From the NCBI GenBank assembly GCA_030062745.1, contig CP099851.1, positions 4,585,161-4,649,160 of the forward strand: a stretch of 64,000 bases of DNA, written 5' to 3'. A program made the translations under genes and the position numbers. Positions 33,901 through 44,408 of the stretch are shown here, piece by piece. The notes under the pieces were generated by a model. That model was not told the origin of the DNA and did no database searches. It saw only the letters and a program-made list of their open reading frames with translations. Source of the stretch: Capitulum mitella (lineage: Eukaryota > Arthropoda > Thecostraca > Pollicipedomorpha > Pollicipedidae). Each line of letters starts with the position of its first letter. Position 1 is the first letter of the stretch.

Positions 33901-36339
33901 GCTTGGCCGCCGCTGCGCACCGGCAGCCGACCACGGGCGTGGCCAACGGGGGCCGAGGGGACCTGCCCCTCATTTTGATAAAAAATCTAATTAAAAATTC
34001 CATACACATATATATTTATCGATATATAAAATTTGAAAAATAATGACAAATGGTTACATTTTTCAGGACGATAAAAACGAGATTACATTAAAATTTTAGG
34101 AATCCGAGACTGCACTGCCTTGAAATCCACGGAGTTTAAAGTTTCGAGGGGGGGAGGGTTTGTCTTGGCCTCCTTCTGCCAAGGTCCCTGGCTAAGCCCC
34201 TGCAGCCAACAGTCTCATCCGACAGCAGACGACGACACCCGGGCGACCGTAGCGTCAACACGACAGGCGCAACGCGTAAAATACAACCGGCAATAAATAC
34301 AGCGCGAAAACCGAACAGCACAATGAATCAACACCTCATCCACGATATAGAGATTTTGAGCAGGTAGATCTGTGCTGAGTGCACGGGCGCAGTCACCCGG
34401 GGGGAGGGGGCAAAGGGGCACTTGGGGTTGAAAATCAAGCATTTTTGAAGCGCACCAAAAATGAAAATGGCAACAAATTTTCGGAGCTTCAAAACAAAGC
34501 ACCCCAACTCCAACGCAGGGCCGGAAAGGGCATTGCTAGTGACACCAAAAAAATGTGTCCTCCAAGAAGCATTTTATACTCCAAAAGTCTGATGCTGTAA
34601 CTCCATTAAAAAGCTACATTATAACCATATTCGCAAATTTTTACCTCTGCAAGCAAATGGCTCTGTCTTCATTCAGTAACACGCGGGTATGACGGCTTAA
34701 CTGAATTCCACGAACGAGCGCCAACTGAAACCAACATTATTCAATGCAAAAATTTTGCACTCCAAAACAAAAATTATACTCCGGCACAGGAACAAAAACC
34801 GAAGTTCCAGCCCTGCTCCGAGGCGTTTCCAGTTTTGAATGGGAAAAGGTTCGTCCTCGCCCCCTCCTTCGTGAAAGGCTACGCCCCTAGCTGGACGGCA
34901 AAACATGTGGAAAAATGCCCGCGGTTATTCGCGCTGTACAGCGCGTCCCGAAGGCGGCGCCACCGTCGACCCTGAGCCCTCACCTGGTGGCCTGGGGCCG
35001 GTAGTTTTCGTCCGCGTCGCTGGGCTGGCGCACGGCAACGGCCGGGTTTTGGATCAGCACTGCGGCACGAGGGCAGGCCGTCAGCACGCAGAGCTTACCA
35101 GCCTCCCGAGGAGGGGAAGGTGGTCAGAGACGGCACAGAGACGGCTCGCAGCTGAAGAGACAGATGGTCCGAGACACCGACCAGCCTCCCAGGGAGGGAG
35201 ATCACGCCTCAGAGACGGCTCGTGGCTCGAGAGCCGACCAGCCTCCTCCAGGGGAGGGAGATCACGCCTCAGAGACGGCTCGCGGTTCGAGAGCTGACCA
35301 GCCTCCTCCCGAGGAGGGAGCAGGTCAGGACGCACAGGCAGCTCAAAACTGCTCACCAGGGTCTCCGAGGCACTAAGAGCTGGTGACCGTCTGGGAGAAG
35401 ACGTCCCTGCGCCAGCTACGATGAGTTAACAGGGAGGAGCACATAGCAGACAAGTTCTAACAGTGACGTAACGTTGAGAAAATTACTTCACACACTCGAC
35501 TTGTAACAAAACAGGGAAAGGCAAGCCCGGAGCACTTCTAGTTAAAGTGCACTACATAACCGCAAGCCCAACATCATAATCCCTTCGAGGTTCCGATACT
35601 GCGCCAAGCCCCTGTTTCCCTACTACACTTGTCTGCTGACCTCCACCATCTAGTAACCGCTTGCTGTGCTGACCAATTCCAGTAGCTAATCACATTCACC
35701 ATGTCAACAATGTCTAATGATCGGTTCCCTGCTCCTGAATCAGGGTTCTCCCGACGGCGAGATACCGGACCAGGAAGACCGCAGTGTTCGTGAGGTCCCT
35801 GGTGTCTTTGCTGGAACGGGCTGGGAGAGGGAGGCGCTGCCCGGCCCTTCCTGTACCCACCTGTATCGCCGACGTGGAAGAGGCCGGCCTGAATGGCCAC
35901 GTGGCGCTGGCTGCCCCAGCTGGTCACGTTGACGATGTCCTCGGCCGAGTCGCGGACGGTGAAGGACAGCACGGAGACGGAGGAGAGCGGGTCTGCAACA
36001 GGTCACCCCCGGCAGTCGTCGGCTGACCCGACATCGCCGAGCCGAGTCCAACCTCGGAAGAGCGCAGTCCCGGCGCTTACCGCCATCCTTATGAGGAATG
36101 AAGCATACGTATGTACTGACCAACGGTAATGATAACGTCGTCTAGCACGAATACGATGTCTAAGCCGGTCAACTCGCACAACTGCAAGGTTCAAGATGGA
36201 TTTCATGTTCAGAGACTTTCCGAACAACATAAAATAGTAGAGAAAAGAACGGGACGGAGAACGAACGAGCAATTCTGCCCCGTACAGAAATACGTCAAAC
36301 ACGCCCGTCCACCAGAGCAGCATCGAACTACGGTCCGAA

Positions 36340-36385
<46 letters not shown>

Positions 36386-36698
36386 GGCCGGGGCCGGGGC
36401 CGGGACCGGGACCGGGACCGGGACCGGGACCGGGACCGGGACCGGGACCGGGGCCGGGGCCGGGGCCGGGGCCGGGGCCGGGGCCGGGGCCGGGGCCGGG
36501 GCCGGGGCCGGGGCCGGGGGGGCCGGAGCCGAGGCCGGAGCCGGAGCCGGAGCCGGAGCCGGCCCCGTACTGACCTCGCCGGCTGGGCAACACCTTGGGG
36601 TCCTGCTTGGCGATGACGAGAGCCACCAGGCTGCAGCAGCCGCTCAGGCTGGGACTCAGCTCGCCGATTGTGGCAGTGCCGGAGCGCGGCGCGGCCAT
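27891..36698 (-). CDS. MEIOB: MEIOB-like meiotic OB-domain ssDNA-binding protein
   Basis: Acts in meiotic recombination: in mammals MEIOB binds single-stranded DNA through RPA1-like OB folds with partner SPATA22; the Drosophila relative is hold'em (hdm). Eleven minus-strand exons give 452 codons plus stop, every phase fitting. Conserved stretches: SFTVRDSAEDIVNVTSWGSQ (N-terminal OB), CELRLMDP and WDSEWIRLAQQWTPWET (central OB), VLFVSDCRVKYDSYRQTA, a CxxC/CxxxxC zinc ribbon (exon 8), and EVFSIRVSIADHQAGMERLL to the end (C-terminal OB). Length is close to the vertebrate protein. Introns 1, 2, 4, 5 and 9 carry tandem arrays at or beside splice sites. Frame is intact throughout, so it is probably active. 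Identification rests on remembered family sequence; no search was run. Confidence 0.93.
28984..29058 (-). CDS. MEIOB: MEIOB exon 10
   Basis: 25 codons, LSRFETMSDAERAEIKYRWL then MEHAK. It corresponds to the family segment around LAMTDEQKTALKWQFLLERS. Acceptor CCCTCAG, donor GTGAGG, phase 0. Confidence 0.94.
29441..29612. repeat. 23-bp minisatellite at the MEIOB exon 9 donor
   Basis: Eight consecutive units; period 23 bp (one unit has 6 extra bases). On the gene strand every unit contains CCAGGTGAG, a perfect 5' splice consensus identical to the real exon 9 donor at the array edge. Confidence 0.93.
29613..29731 (-). CDS. MEIOB: MEIOB exon 9
   Basis: EVFSIRVSIADHQAGMERLL then LEGCAAEQVLQVQ. 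Choosing the donor after ...VLQVQ gives the same residue count as the human protein across this and the next exon. The following 23-bp repeats each repeat this donor. Confidence 0.92.
29926..29990 (-). CDS. MEIOB: MEIOB exon 8 (zinc ribbon)
   Basis: CSRCMRFVPESEGQCRNPEC: four cysteines as CxxC, ten residues, CxxxxC, at the place of the zinc ribbon in RPA1-type DNA-binding domain C. The second knuckle has two more residues than in human MEIOB. 65 bp, phase 2 to 1. Confidence 0.9.
30063..30106. repeat. Perfect 21-bp inverted repeat with 2-base loop
   Basis: CGGTAAACTCACGGACGCGA followed by T, the loop AC, then the exact reverse complement. It lies in the MEIOB intron between exons 7 and 8. Confidence 0.95.
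30367..30526 (-). CDS. MEIOB: MEIOB exon 7
   Basis: VSSVKESCTVLELEQRLQAP, a Gly-rich insert, then VVIVPAFVTWLPLDSERCKI and VKW, matching the start of the C-terminal OB fold. Phase 1 to 2, donor GTGAGC. Confidence 0.9.
31173..31358 (-). CDS. MEIOB: MEIOB exon 6
   Basis: VLFVSDCRVKYDSYRQTAMG to QALVQFARLARAERSQQLGA and DDELD. It completes the central OB fold. The acceptor TTCCAG lies at the edge of an 83-bp array that repeats it. The donor GTGGGC at 31172 is the least certain boundary in the gene but gives the needed phase 1. Confidence 0.88.
31336..31885. repeat. 83-bp minisatellite carrying the MEIOB exon 6 acceptor
   Basis: Unit starts at 31360, 31443, 31524, 31607, 31690, 31773 and 31856 (spacings 83, 81, 83, 83, 83, 83). 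Each repeats the acceptor TTCCAG and about 22 bases of exon 6 (TGCTGTCTGTCCCCGACTGC). The copy near 31771 has a changed base after the AG. Confidence 0.95.
32110..32650. repeat. Tandem array derived from the MEIOB exon 5 donor
   Basis: Degenerate units of variable length, mostly ~30-45 bp, built from CAGCCAACCACTGACC and GGTCTCCCAGAGG. On the gene strand this is GGGAGACCGGTCAGTGG followed by TTGGCTG, i.e. the exon 5 end, its donor and the first intron bases. Confidence 0.88.
32635..32788 (-). CDS. MEIOB: MEIOB exon 5
   Basis: VCRIREVNTRQGRQLQSCEL, then RLMDPSC and GLQLWDSEWIRLAQQWTPWE. The WD-E-LAQ-W-P-ET pattern is the best MEIOB signature in the window. The donor GTCAGT opens an array containing copies of this junction. 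Confidence 0.95.
33320..33682. repeat. 55-bp minisatellite containing the MEIOB exon 4 donor
   Basis: Units begin at 33353, 33408, 33463, 33518, 33573 and 33628, with a decayed seventh on the left. Each holds 40 bp of exon 4 and 15 bp of intron, including the donor. The innermost unit is the true exon end. Confidence 0.95.
33643..33826 (-). CDS. MEIOB: MEIOB exon 4; its 3' end is tandemly repeated
   Basis: PFSLKLNENGSSVALFEGDD to EVVTSPSVQPVTCSLLVVLR, entering the central OB fold. The last 40 bp plus the donor recur downstream in five more 55-bp units. Using the first donor keeps phase 0 and the family length. Confidence 0.9.
33935..34200 (+). mobile_element. Possible TIR element of the GTAGCC superfamily in MEIOB intron 3
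   Basis: Left GGGCGTGGCCAACGGGGGCC and right CCCTGGCTAAGCCCCTGC are imperfect inverted ends like those of family A. The AT-rich interior is non-coding. Confidence 0.4.
34385..34892 (+). mobile_element. Possible TIR element in MEIOB intron 3
   Basis: Left GGGCGCAGTCACCCGGGGGG and right CCTTCGTGAAAGGCTACGCC, again inverted and G-rich inside the ends. About 500 bp, AT-rich interior, no open frame of note. Confidence 0.45.
34984..35059 (-). CDS. MEIOB: MEIOB exon 3
   Basis: VLIQNPAVAVRQPSDADENY then RPQAT. It aligns with the family segment VIIENP...FSPATPSN. Phase 1 to 2, GTGAGG donor. Confidence 0.9.
35090..35345. repeat. ~60-bp tandem repeat in MEIOB intron 2
   Basis: About four units containing GACCAGCCTCC, GAGGAGGGAG, ATCACGCCTCAGAGACGGCT and CGAGAGC. 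It begins ~30 bp from the exon 3 acceptor but does not visibly include the junction. Confidence 0.85.
35861..35992 (-). CDS. MEIOB: MEIOB exon 2
   Basis: DPLSSVSVL then SFTVRDSAEDIVNVTSWGSQ and HVAIQAGLFHVGDT, the core of the N-terminal OB fold. Acceptor TGTTGCAG, donor GTGGGT, phase 1 to 1. Confidence 0.93.
36340..36564. repeat. Hexanucleotide tract with GGGGCC repeats in MEIOB intron 1
   Basis: About 37 hexamers in blocks, plus strand: (GAGCCG)n, (GGGGCC)n, (GGGACC)n, a longer (GGGGCC)n of about 13, then (GAGCCG)n. It starts ~10 bp inside the intron after the exon 1 donor. Confidence 0.95.
36575..36698 (-). CDS. MEIOB: MEIOB exon 1
   Basis: ATG at 36698: MAAPRSGTATIGELSPSLSG then CCSLVALVIAKQDPKVLPSR, the first strand of the N-terminal OB fold. 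The donor GTCAGT at 36574 is followed within ~10 bp by the hexanucleotide tract. Start context is GC-rich; an upstream start is not excluded. Confidence 0.85.
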
Positions 36699-36849
36699 CG
36701 CGGCGCGCTGCGACCGCCTCTGCGTCAGCGGCGGCGACGCACGGACGGTGCACTCCTCTCTCTCTTTCGTGGGCAAAAGGCAAATGGGTTGGTGACGGGC
36801 CGAGAGAGGTTCCACCAGGCTCGGAGATGATGGCGTCTGTGTAGAATTG

Positions 36850-38890
36850 CACACATGCATTCGGATTTTATATCGTGTGATTTGCTGTATATTATGGGTT
36901 TGACGTACACACATAAAGGATGCGAATAGTTTGTACTGTCCGTTCGCTGTATTGCGTAATTACAACAAACGACCGGAGATCTGTTCTTTTCGTGACATAT
37001 TTCGGGAACGATTGGCAATGAGCTGCCCCAAAAAATCATTTGCTTATCTTCTACAGAAGCAAACCAAATTTTACACTACTGGGGATGTTAAAAGGTGATA
37101 TCAACATTCCTTGTTTCAGCTAGTGTTATGCTAACGTTACACCCACATTAAGCAAAGGAGACTTCAACGCCAAAAACGATGGGAAAAACCTTTCGAAAAT
37201 CTGCCCCTCCCCCTCCTTAGAACATTTGCTTTAAAGTCCTGTTGTTTAGGTATACTTGCTGTTGCCCAAGAACAATGTGGGCATCGTTTTTTCAACGTTA
37301 AAATGCGTTTCAAGTCAGGTCGCGCTTCTGCTTTTTGTGACCGGCATTGCCAAAATCGTGTATCACCGTCCCGGGATGGGTGGACGCGAGTACACCGCGC
37401 AGCTATGTTTAACGGATAATGGATAATATATATAACGGATAATGGATAATGGATACAGTCGTCGTCTGTAACGTTGAACGTGACCATCGACAGGTGCAAC
37501 AGTGCCAGTAAATTCATATTTGGCGTGGAAGGACTACGGGCCCGACCAAAGGCTGGCTATCCCGCAGACATCGGCACAGCAGATTAATTGGCGGTTGTTA
37601 GGTATCTACGCTGAAGACGTAAGAAAATGTGAAAGGTCGCTGCTTGCACTGACATATGGGGAAGTCGTGGTATTGTTTCATGCATTATGTGTTTCTTTAA
37701 AACTAGTGCTTCTTCGCTTGTTTAACGTATCAACTAGGAAATAATGATAAGTATAGCTCATGTCAGGAGGTCGATGTCGGCTGGCTTGAGTGTTAAGTGT
37801 AATACCAAACAAATTAATTAAAACGCTGGTGCAGAAGTTTAACCACACAATGACTGGCGTATTTCGTCCCCTTCCATTGACGGGGGGGGGGGGGTTAACG
37901 TCCCCCACATGTCTATATCGAGAACCAGTCGTCCGATTCGGCTCATTCAAACGGCAATCAACAGCGCCGAAGCTTGCGGTCCTGTCACATACACATGTTT
38001 TGACCTTGGGGCCACTGATGACGTCACAGATCAGGTCAAACATGAAAAGTGACCATTTTCAGTTGCCTTATCACAATGAAAAACAGAACGTGGCTGAAGT
38101 GTGCTTGGTAATATGCTTCTGGGAGTTAAATCTCATATTTTGTCACGTGACCCACGGCCAAGCAAGGTCAAGTTCACAGGTCGGGTCAAATTCGACCTCC
38201 GTTACAATGTACCATGCGATACCTGTTTCTTGGCCAATCTGACGCGGAGATTCCACAAAAAAATCAAAGAGCCTTAGGCACAGAAAAGGCCGTGAAATGG
38301 CACCAATTGTCGTGCATAGGCAACATAGCAGCATTTCGTAGTTTCAAACTCACGACTACCACCAGCACGCTAGTGACCTCCATCTGACTTCTCTGGATGA
38401 CCGTATATGTCAGTTTGTCCATGTTGCATTGTTCCAGGAAGTGCTTAACAACATTGCAAAGGGTGGCATCTCCACACCGGTCATTAACGTCAAACCGAAG
38501 CCACCAGCTTACTTCCTAAGATGGAATCTGTATAAAGCTACCAAAGGCCAAACTGCGGAAAAATATCGCAATGTTGCAAGAAGCCGCCGTGTAAGCTGTG
38601 CATGCAGTCTGTTGCAATTAAATTCGATGACCTATTTAACTGTATCCAAAAATCAGTTCATTCATGTCCTTTCCCAAAATGCATTTTCACTGGAGGAAAA
38701 TGCACATTTAGGAAAAGGAAAAATACACATTTGGCCTAGAATGACCTAACATGAGGCCAGAGGAGCTCCATACTGAACTCTCAGGCCATGATAATATGCA
38801 ATGCAAGCCAAAGTTACCATACATTGTAATTGCACCGATAATGCGGTGGTGAAGTAAAACTGAGTGTTAAATCGCAAAACATGGCAGTCA
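36850..38890. other. Spacer right of MEIOB, no gene recognised
   Basis: Mixed sequence with a G14 run near 37.88 kb and a small (ATGGATA)-type run at 37.41-37.45 kb. Open frames are short and without motif. The MEIOB promoter should lie at its left edge, but I see no clear core promoter element. Confidence 0.5.
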
Positions 38891-38894
38891 TTAA

Positions 38895-40107
38895 CCCTAT
38901 TCCCGGCAGGGGGGGGCGGAATCCGCCCCCCCTCAGGTTTTTTGCTTGCCAATTCCAGGCTTTTTAACGCAGCTTCACGAAACTTGGTGACTTTTCCTAG
39001 CTATTCCTTCTACGCGCCGTGACAAAATTTCGAAATTCTATTTTGCTCAGGGGCGGAGCCAGGCAACGTTTTTGGGAGGCACCTCAGGTGATTTTTGGCC
39101 ATGTTGAGGGTAAAAGGAAAATGTCTGCCAAAAACGGAGTTTTTAAGATAGAACTTAAAACTTTATATGAATGTATAGCTAAATAGTTGGGCAATGTGCA
39201 TATGTAATTTTGTTTATCTGAGGTCACTTTGCAAGGTCAGGTCAAGGTCAAAAGTCAAAATTTGTTTTTTCGCAATAATTTCGGCACCGTTTTCTCAAAT
39301 GCCAAACCCGGAATATATATGACGTAGAAAGATGCCCTCTACTTGTGTACTAAGTTTCAGCTTGATATCAGGTCGGGTCACGGAGCTATGACCTAAAATG
39401 TCAGTGCGCGTATCCTATATCGCAAAAGCCAAAAAATGAATTTTTTGGAAAAGAGTGAATCTAATCGATTAAAAACGTTTACAGATAATATTGAATGCAC
39501 ACGACATCATTCCAGGTGACCCCAAGGTCACTGGAGGTCATTTAAGGTCAAAGGTCACAAGTTGATCTGAAGAACGTGTGACCATGACAGTTCCCCCTTT
39601 TTTATGTCCCTGGCACCGCCTATGTTAACATTATACAAACATTGTAATGCGATTTGTACTTCTTTAGCATAACATGACTAGCAGAAGCTAAAAAAGTGTT
39701 TTGGCCTCTTTTGTTCATTCCGTTATTAGAAAACTAATCCCTCTATTTTTGAAAACCTGTGAACGCCCATGAATTTTCTCAAAATTTCAAATTTGCATAC
39801 CCATGGTAAAAGCCCTATTCATAATCTCTCGATTGATGCCAGTTTCATCGAAATCGGTTCATAAACAACGGAGTTATAAGAAGTAAAAAAGTACCCCTCA
39901 TTTTGACATTTTTGCCCCCCTGTATCCACAAATTTCAAAATTTTGAAAATTTCTTTTTATAAAAATGTAGTTCACGTCACGGCAAATCGATTGCCGTTTG
40001 TTGCGATGAAATCGGATAAGTAGTTCTCGAGATCTCAGGGGGGGGGGGCCGAATCCGCCCCCCCCTGCCGGGAATCGGCCATACCGCCTAGCCCTCCGGG
40101 AATAGGG
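38895..40107. mobile_element. piggyBac-like non-autonomous TIR element (1.2 kb)
   Basis: Both ends are flanked by TTAA (38891-38894 and 40108-40111). Terminal inverted repeat CCCTATTCCCGG is perfect over 12 bp. Sub-terminal sequences are also inverted: CCGGCAGGGGGGGGCGGA at the left and its near complement at 40.03-40.07 kb, each able to fold on itself. TTAA targets and CCC-starting ends are hallmarks of piggyBac. The interior is AT-rich with no transposase. Confidence 0.85.
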
Positions 40108-41282
40108 TTAAGACGACATTAAGACGTGGCCTCAGATGACCTTATTTTCAAATTTCTGTCAGTATGTGTACAGTTGCAAAAAAAAGTGCTGAAAGTTCGA
40201 CGACGCTGCGTTTATTCGTTTGGGAGATATCTGGGAGATGCGCCGGCGGAGGACGTTAAACGCCCCTCGCCCCAGTCAATGACGGGTTAGCCCTCGTAGG
40301 AGCCGAATCCGGTTCCACTTGCGCCCATCCAGGCGTCACGAGAAGCCCCAAAATCTCGACAACCACACGTACCACAAAGTAAAAACATCAGCAAACTGGA
40401 AAAATTTAAACGAGATTAGAAGAGAAAATTCAGAATGCTTGCAATGGGGTTAATATTAAGGTTACTACACGTCATCTCGTTAAATAATACGTGCACGTTT
40501 GTGGCTCAAAGCGCTGATAATTGCGCAATGCATGTGACTCTAAAAGAGCGAGCAATAACACGAAGGCCTGGTATAGCTATAACTATAGCAGCAAAAAGGC
40601 TATAGCTATATAAAAGCATATAATAGCTATAGCAGTAAAAAGGAACTTCTTATCCATTTTGACGTGTCATACGAAGAGGAAAATGAAGGAAAAGTGCCGC
40701 GTTTTTGTACGGACAGAAGTCTTTTTTTCATGCCTGAACTTCGTTTCGGCTCGAACTCAATGAAAACGCACTGGAACGCACATTCAGTCCATATTCATCA
40801 CATTAAAGTCTTAAAATGTCAACCTCGGCCAAAGTTTTGGCCCCTACACGACGTGCGCTTTTCTGGCGTGCATCATATCATCTCCTCTATTACTACTGTT
40901 CATACACGTAACATCCAAAAAAACTGACTCGTGTTTTATCCCCTACTTCATTACAATCATGTCCCGAAACATTTCACGTAAGTCAATGGAAAAACGGGCG
41001 GCGGGGGGGGCCGCGATATAGTCTTGATATGTGGAGCGAGTTATTTTCGTCATGGAATTGGTTTTATTTTGGAACCAAAAACAAGAGAAAAGTACACAAC
41101 GGGGCAGTAAAAACGTAACACGAACTGCTTAGAAAGTGGGTGTGGGTGTTGTTTTTGCAGACTCTAGTCACCGATTGTGTCCGCATGGACAAAGCACATT
41201 TCCAAAGCACATATTGGGGCAGATAAATATTCCAGGGCTGTAAACAAGACAGTTATTTTGATTTCCATCGGCACAGTCAAAG

Positions 41283-41428
41283 GGGGGCCCGGGGGCCCAG
41301 GCCCTCCTTTAGGCTCGAATTTTTCGTGAAAACCATTGCACATCTCGTTCCCAGCAGGCGGTTTTCGTATCATTTCAGTTCACACCGAGCTCCCCCCCTT
41401 ACGAAAATCCTGACTACGCCCCTGTCCA
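41283..41428 (-). mobile_element. Possible short TIR-type element (GTAGCC superfamily)
   Basis: G/C-rich left edge and right edge TACGAAAATCCTGACTACGC, resembling the end of family A in the same orientation as copies 1 and 2. Only one end is convincing. Confidence 0.35.
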
Positions 41429-42299
41429 GTTTATTTGCGTAACGCTACGATCTATTGTGTTATATGTTATACTAAGTCATGCATCGCGCTATTATTAATA
41501 ATTTCCTTTCCCTTCTCCTTCATACATATTTCCACTCTTTTGTATCCTGGTACGACGGGCGACCAATCAGCATTGAGATCCAGTGTAAACAAACATATGC
41601 GCGGGATTCCTCAAACTCCGCAAAAATTCCTCCGCGAAGGAGTCAGATGAAGTCCGACGAGTAAAGCAACAGTGACAAGGTGATTACTTTCCGGGGAAAA
41701 CTGTGTACTTTGCATGTTCTTTGGGGCGAAGCCGTACGAAACCTTCACATTCCACATCCAGACATTGCATTTTTAGCCACATAAAGCTAAACAACGATTT
41801 CCGGTCGTAATGTATGCCGCGTATAGCGTATGTACCAATCACGTCAATGACTTCGGTCTGAAATCATAGTCTTCCCTCCCATAATATTCAGAAATCTTCG
41901 GTCATGTTACGAGATCATACTGCATTTCAGTTGCTGCGATAACGTGTCCGTGTAAGAAACGCATTTAAAGAAATAATTTCATCGTTGTTCATGGATACTT
42001 ACACGGGAGGTGTGCTTCGGAAAAACTAGAGCAAAGCGAAATTATGCGCAACGGAATTTAAAACACCGGCCAGTCTGCCTTCGACGTCGATCTTCGCTGT
42101 CTTGATTTGCTTCTGCTTGGTTCAAGGTAAGGCCGCATCACAATAAGCAGCGCGATCCAAGGATTGATATATGCAGATGCCTTCTGGACACTATTGAATA
42201 TGACGTCATGACCACGTTGATCACTCAACTAATGTCGATCACTCACCCCGTGAAGAGCAAAAGGCCAAGGCGACCAGCGCATCCGTATGAGTAATGTTG

Positions 42300-42548
42300 C
42301 GAGGGCGCATTTCAAATTTTGTCATATGCCAATGGCATATGACGAAATTTATAGGAAAAAAGCAGCAATTTTATGTCATTCACCCCATATTTAACGCACA
42401 GGAAAACAAATAATGTTTGCTTTTGCAACATATACATGATCACTATTACTTATTCCTGCGAAATCCCTACATATCTAGTGTAGACCGCTTAGCTCAGGGG
42501 AGCCATGGCCCCCATGCCCTCCCCGTTTGGCTACGTCCCTGGCCTTGA
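42300..42548 (-). mobile_element. TIR element, family A, copy 3
   Basis: On the minus strand it starts CCAGGGACGTAGCCAAAC and contains GGGATTTCGCAGGAAT and TTGCAAAAGCAAACATT, as in copies 1 and 2. At its far end lies a 17-bp inverted repeat (42314-42350) around GTCATATGCC. Confidence 0.65.
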
Positions 42549-44334
42549 CTGGGGGCCCAGGCTCAGAACCCGAAATGTCGGGGAATGATGTTGGCCGCAA
42601 AGGCTATCAGAAAAAAACGGGTAACAACAGCGCTGCGGATACGGACCGTCACATCTGACTTCACATGATGGTGATTTTGAGGGAACAGTTCATCGGCGTA
42701 GAAACGGGGACGGGGGTCCATGACCCCCACGTTTTGGAAATGAAACGTAAGTCTCACGGGAAAATATCTTCGCATGATGCATCATTTGGGGAATTAGCAA
42801 CTAGGTTACAGCTGTTTGACTTGACTATCGATGGCACCAATGGCGGCTCGAGGTCCCGCAAACACCTGAGGCACAACGTGAGTGTGGAACCAAAGGATAC
42901 ACGTCCAAAAAAAGAAAACGAAATATCGCATGACACGTTACTTCACTGCCCGTCCGTTATCTACAGAGTAAGCTGGAGCACTCTGGGCATTCACTTGAAT
43001 CCGAGCGACAAAAAATAATCGCAATACGCTTTCGGCCAGCGCCCCAAGCGGAGTGTTCTCCCCACTTTAAAGGGCGGATAAGTGATCGTTACTGCTAGGC
43101 GCATGCAGTCATTGCTAGAATCATTTGTTTACAGCTCCCAGACATATACCAAAAATTTTAAACCATTACGAAATGTAAATATATAATATTTTATCCAACC
43201 GTTATCCTGCAAAGACGTTCCTTTCTCCGCCACTGATGCCAGTAGCGTCGTACAGTCGTGCAGACGAGCATCCCTCGTCGGTGAGTCCGACGGTGACGCC
43301 GCGGTGGCGGCGGCCGGAGGCAGCACTACGTGTCTCCTAACAGAGGCTTTTTCATCTGCGTTGACGGCGGCCGACGTGCAGTTTCACAGGCGCTCACCAG
43401 GGGCGCTGTATTACACGGGATTATAGCGTTGGCTGAGACGGGTGCGCTGGCTGCTTCTGCGGCCGCCTTGCGCCGTATGTTTCCGAGGGCAACGGGGGTG
43501 GGGATGCGGCGCGGCGTGGGATGTCTTTGAAAGCATGTTTCCTGCTGTGTGGACGAATGCAGAAACAAAATGAGCACGTAACTCCAGTTATATCATGCAT
43601 TCGATTTTATGAACGTTGTAATTTCACATAGATTATGTATGATTGTATATTTCCCGATATTTCCGGTGAGGCACTGCCCCAGCTTCCTCTAACGACCAGT
43701 CGCCGCTGGATGACACTGCGGAAAGCTCGGGCGCCTGCCGTAATCGCTTGGAACAGTTATTATTTCAGACGTAAAAAAGTTTCTAGGCTTCCAGAACATC
43801 TCTTGGTTTCCAGCAGCTGTGGGTGATGAGTTTCACTGCGGCAGCGTTGTGTTGTCGGCGCTAGTTGCAGCAGGACTGTACATAAGGTCCTGTCTTGTAG
43901 AAGTATCGTGCGAATTGAGGGGACGCATTGAACGTGACCGCGTGTTCACCGCTTCCACCGAAAATGGCCGTACAATCATGGATGACCCACTGATGTTTCT
44001 GGCTAACAAAACATAGGCAGTGTAATGTCGTAACCGTTTATGCGGGGAGCAGGCAAATGATGAAGTATTTTCATCAATGAGTGAGAACCCGATAGGTGGA
44101 AACGCACCGCCTCAGTTTTTTTTCGCAAATTTCACCCGAATGCTCTGTTAGGTGATTTCGAGTCAGAGCTCGTTCTAAGCAGGACCTATCGTTGAATCTG
44201 ATCCCTATACCCGATGGCGCAATTCCAGGTTAATGGCACGTGAAGCCAAAGCTTAACACGCCGACCTGAACGACACGGCCGCACGGTAGCCAGTGTCTCC
44301 CTCTATGGGTAAGCTGCCAAATGACCTGAGCGAA

Positions 44335-44408
44335 ACAGCGAGGCGTCTCGAGCCCACCTTGCCAATGTGGGGAACGGTGACAGACGCTCTACCAACTGAG
44401 CTACCGAA
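44335..44408 (-). other. tRNA-like remnant
   Basis: The minus strand reads GGTAGCTCAGTTGGTAGAGC, a textbook tRNA D-arm with A box, then GGGCTCGAGACGCC in place of the B box. The acceptor ends do not pair and no anticodon stem is evident. It is probably a tRNA-derived SINE head or pseudo-tRNA, not a working gene. Confidence 0.45.

Noticed and set aside
36129-36830. 233-codon plus-strand open frame rich in Gly-Ala and Gly-Thr
   Set aside because: It is produced by the hexanucleotide tract and lies antisense to MEIOB exon 1.
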